DNA of 64,000 nucleotides, taken from Gnetum montanum (lineage: Eukaryota; Streptophyta; Gnetopsida; Gnetales; Gnetaceae). Below the pieces are notes generated by a model. The model did no database searches. It saw nothing but the letters and a program-made list of their open reading frames with translations, and was not told the DNA's origin. Positions 60,555 to 64,000 of this stretch are shown here, in pieces. The stretch spans positions 87,011 to 151,010 of the forward strand of contig MNCI01003331.1 of the NCBI GenBank assembly GCA_015680685.1. The letters run 5' to 3'. Each line of letters begins with the position of its first letter. Positions within the stretch are counted from its first letter, which is position 1. The translations under genes and the position numbers were made by a program.

Positions 60555-60935
60555 ATGAACAAATCCTCAACAATTGCAAAATTTACTCATAAGAGGTTCA
60601 TGATGTCTTTAGAAATATCTACTATATTGGTCTCTATAGGTATATGTGTTAATGAAGATAGGTTCAAAAAGTCTGGATGTATTGAAGGTGCTACTTACAT
60701 TGAAAGCTCATTGATAATTGTGGAATTTGGTGGTAAGAAATTTATGATGTTTTCAATGCAATTTGGTGCACTATTTTTAGTGATTGCATATGTTGCTAGA
60801 ATTAGGTTTAGTAATGTTAGCTATGTTAAACTTGCTTCTTACATTGATAGTCCTACTGATTCATGGTTGGTACTAACTTTAATGTTGTCACCTTTAGTTA
60901 CTAGATTTAATGAGGTGGATTCCATTGGTACTTGA
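60555..60935 (+). CDS. Uncharacterised 126-codon ORF with an internal two-fold repeat
   Basis: An open frame of 126 codons from ATG 60555. Residues about 5-52 and 53-100 align as two 48-residue units: AKFTHKRFMMSLEIS and VEFGGKKFMMFSMQF at the start, GATYIESS and LASYIDSP at the end. At DNA level the units are about 144 bp apart. No protein family is recognised; a very loose likeness to protease-type loops is not enough to name it. No promoter or homologous neighbour is evident, and it may be a chance frame over a duplicated sequence. Confidence 0.3.
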   Translation: MNKSSTIAKFTHKRFMMSLEISTILVSIGICVNEDRFKKSGCIEGATYIESSLIIVEFGGKKFMMFSMQFGALFLVIAYVARIRFSNVSYVKLASYIDSPTDSWLVLTLMLSPLVTRFNEVDSIGT

Positions 60936-63900
60936 ACCTACTCTTCATTATCTTGATTTTCATGTTAGCTTCCTTTCCTATATTTTGCATCTCTTTTAAT
61001 CAAAGGTCAAGAAAATATTTACATGTCATAAGTACCTAAGTTAAGATAGAGCCATGAATATAAGACACATACTCTCTATCATTCTTATGTTTACAATGAC
61101 TTCGGAAAGTTTTAGATCTTGTAATATATAGATTGTTAATGACCATGTAGGTCACAGGGGTAACTACCTCTTCATATCATTGGTAATGAGAATTATGGAT
61201 ATCTATTAGAGATCAAGCTACTTGAATGAAAAATCTTAGCATCCTAGAAAGTTGACAACCACGTACTATGGGAGTTAAGGTGGTGCTCTATTTCTAGCAT
61301 AGACGATTCTTGTGATTATTCCTATGGTAATATTAACTAGTTCTTTTTTATCCATATGTTTCATTTTAACATAACCTTCATGGTTTTTGTTATCATTAAG
61401 TGTAGAGTTATCAATGATCTAGCTTTGATGATGCATTTGATAATTAGTTCTTCAAGGCTCTATAGCTTGACCTAGTCATGCACTTATTTTTCATTAGTTA
61501 GGTAGAGATGTAGCACATCTTTAAAATATTTCCATCCACTTGACATGATAGAAAGATTAGTTTTCATCATCAAAATCTCATAGTCATCATTTTTTATAAT
61601 GATAATTTAGATTTTTTTAAGTAGATATGTGAATAAGTGTTGAATTGGAATACTTGTACATGTCATGTACACTATGTCAATCATGATGTTGGCTTGGGAG
61701 CTCTTTCAAAACTAGGCTAGAAGTCCACTATCTCTATATGATGGTTATTACTTAACTAGAGGGAGCTAGATGAGATTTTCTACTCGTATAACTAAGTAAC
61801 CTCTAAAAGGTTTATCTCTTAATTTTGAGAAGATCTCTATAAGCTTGTGGTAAATGCCCTAAAATAGCTAGGTTTCTATGAAGCTCATTTTTCTATTAAT
61901 ATGTACTTATGTACTATAGGTATTTTTATAAACTTATATTTATATTGGATGGTTGCTTGAATTAACCTACTAAGATTTTTAGCTTTGAATGGATTTTCAC
62001 ACCTACTATCTTAAATGTTATTAGATATATAGGTACCATAAGTAGTAAAGAATTCTTATAATTTATTCTTTAGAATTATAAGTCTTTCTTAACTCTTTTT
62101 ATCAACTAGGAATTTTGTATTCTTGTGGTTTCTTGTATGATAAGCTCCAACATGTGCTACTCTCAATGATAGTAACCAAATATTGAGTAAATGATTGTCT
62201 TTATTTCTATCTAAGTATTGTCAACTTGATAATGGGTAAGAATTAGAATAGGAGTTATGGATGTTGTTGCTTGTAAATGAAAGGAATTATGCTATGCACT
62301 TTACACTATTATGATCCAAATACATTTTTGACTACTAGTGCAAATGATCAGTGTCTTGCATGTTCATTATCATGTATTGATTGATTCATAGAGCTAATCT
62401 TATAGATATCATGCTACATAATGGCACTTTAAAGCTATGTTCCACCCTATCTTATTTTGAAGTAGGCTTTGGTTTCTCAATTATAGCCTCTTCTCTTGCA
62501 TGTTTCAATTTCTCATTAAGGGTTTTTGAAATGTTGTTAGTCATGTCAATCTACATTAAAAATAATTTTTTACTTTATTTATTCATGAGATAGATCAAGC
62601 TTAGTTGCCATGTCACAAAAACAAAAATGGAGCAATAGCTATAAGTAGTGATCATTTACTTATTTTTCTTTACATTTTGTAGGTAGGATGAAGAACCTTG
62701 GGAACTATAGAATAACTCTTAGAACATTTCTCTATTTCCACTTTTTCCTTATACCCTTAGGATTGTATGTGGAGGTCTAAGCATAGTGAAGTAGTATTAT
62801 GTTCTCTAGTGCTAGAGACTAGAGTGTGTACCTATTTATAATCATACTCAAGTTTTCATCTTCTTCATCTTCCTCTACATTGATGTTTGAGATTTTCACT
62901 TTCTTATATATATATATATATATATGGCATAGACTACTTGCTAAGCATTACTAGAGATAATCCTAATAGTATTTGGTAGGCTTCCATGGCATTGATGTCC
63001 TATTCCATGATAGAGTTCATACGGAGCTTTTTATATGCTACAATCATGACTTAGTCATTGTCTCAGTTACTAGCTATCTCTTGTAGCATCATATGATAGG
63101 ATTCCAAACTCTACTCTAACTTTGTAGTGTACTTTGCTATGTACTATATCACAACTTCCTTGTTGAGAATTAGTTGCATGTTGGTATTCACCTTTCATAC
63201 TTGTAATATCAAATAGTTATAAATGTTTAGTGGAGAATCTTTCCATGATGGATTGTGGTTAGAATTATTATTATTATTATAGATATATAGGATGAAACCA
63301 TCAGGCTATAATGGCTATGGGGTATTATGCCTAGAAATTGAAATGATGTAATACATATGCTCACAATAGAAAGATAACTTGAAAAATTTAATATCAACTA
63401 CTTGTAAACTCCCTACAAGGAATCCTTCATATGAAACCACCTTTTTTGCACTTGGTACATCATTGGACATAATTTATTATATTTTTGTAATCATAATTTA
63501 TGCTTGTGAAATTGATCATCTCCTAGATAATATGCATGGATAGATGACAAAATTGAAATAATTAACTTGAAAAGTAGTGTGTTACCAAATGTATAAAATT
63601 ATAAATGAATACATAATAACACATGTCTGTGTACTAGTATAGGCTTTCTAGTGTTATTAAACCTATATTATCATGCATGAATCAAGTTATTGAGGAATTA
63701 ATTTATACTCTCCATTATAGTAAGATATTTATGATCAAGATTATTCATAGGATAGGTGTTGAATAACTAGAGGAGAATCTATGCATGTGCATTAAATCAC
63801 ATATTGCCTAATAATCTTTTACTCAAAATTTGCATTGCAGCATAAACTTAAAGGATATGTTGTACCTCATGTGCATGAAGTAAGCCATGATGTATGGATA

Positions 63901-64000
63901 CTTGAGTATATTCTTGATGTTTTATCTTAAGAAATTTCTAGGTTGTGATAACTTTTTGGGAATCAAAGCATGTAGTTATAGCCAATGCATGTTTATACTA
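60936..64000. other. AT-rich stretch, no gene recognised
   Basis: The minus strand between about 63150 and 62640 gives protein-like snippets (SNINVEEDEEDENLS, SIMEQD-like, and EAYQILLGLSL). Stops are frequent and no family is recognised. A (TA)n tract lies at 62904-62925. This could be another decayed element. Confidence 0.4.
62904..62925. repeat. (TA)n microsatellite
   Basis: About eleven TA units. Confidence 0.9.

Overview
This looks like a stretch of a large, repeat-rich land-plant nuclear genome. By eye it is AT-rich, has spliceable gene pieces and plant-type Ty1/copia and Ty3/gypsy polyproteins, and contains tRNA-derived SINE-like sequences. It has no bacterial operon structure, rRNA or CRISPR. 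The density of old, nested, stop-riddled LTR elements would suit a gymnosperm or another very large plant genome, but nothing here fixes the genus.

Layout. 1-1610: fragment of a decayed coiled-coil, retroelement-type ORF (+). 1772-1999: three 76-bp tandem repeats. 2082-5634: decayed gypsy gag-protease (-), with a 122-bp-offset duplication that explains a frame change. About 9310-11660: decayed copia gag/protease/integrase (-). 11775-13290: three copies of a promoter-like module with TATA boxes. 13640-17851: gag-bearing gypsy derivative (-). 18292-25350: complete-ended gypsy element with both LTRs, primer-binding site and ATACT target duplications; it codes only for gag and protease. 25690-27065: two tRNA-derived SINE-like elements. 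27066-39619: old copia element split by a second member of the gypsy family (28394-35944). That inner element lacks RT and integrase and carries an extra long ORF, an internal LTR-like promoter and three polypurine tracts.

39620-49010: remnants of an unidentified spliced gene, split by a young copia element (40636-48054). This copia would encode one 1353-codon polyprotein but for two TGA codons, both explained by CpG deamination. 50821-51982: intronless, disabled CCR4-type deadenylase pseudogene. 53040-53480: another fragment of the same gypsy family. 56511-58400: gypsy gag-protease fragment with an initiator-Met tRNA primer site. 58430-59450: LTR-like block with clustered AGACATCT motifs. 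The last 4.5 kb is AT-rich and mostly unassigned.

The most unusual system is the gypsy family seen in at least four places (13.6-17.9 kb, 18.3-25.4 kb, 28.4-35.9 kb, 53.0-53.5 kb). Its LTRs carry variable-number arrays of a GATATC-centred motif. Its coding part stops after gag or gag-protease. It keeps a conserved internal polypurine tract, and two copies have a second internal GATATC/TATA promoter-like block. In one copy that block sits directly upstream of an additional ORF with a putative plant transposon-type domain and coiled coils. The family looks non-autonomous and dependent on enzymes supplied in trans.
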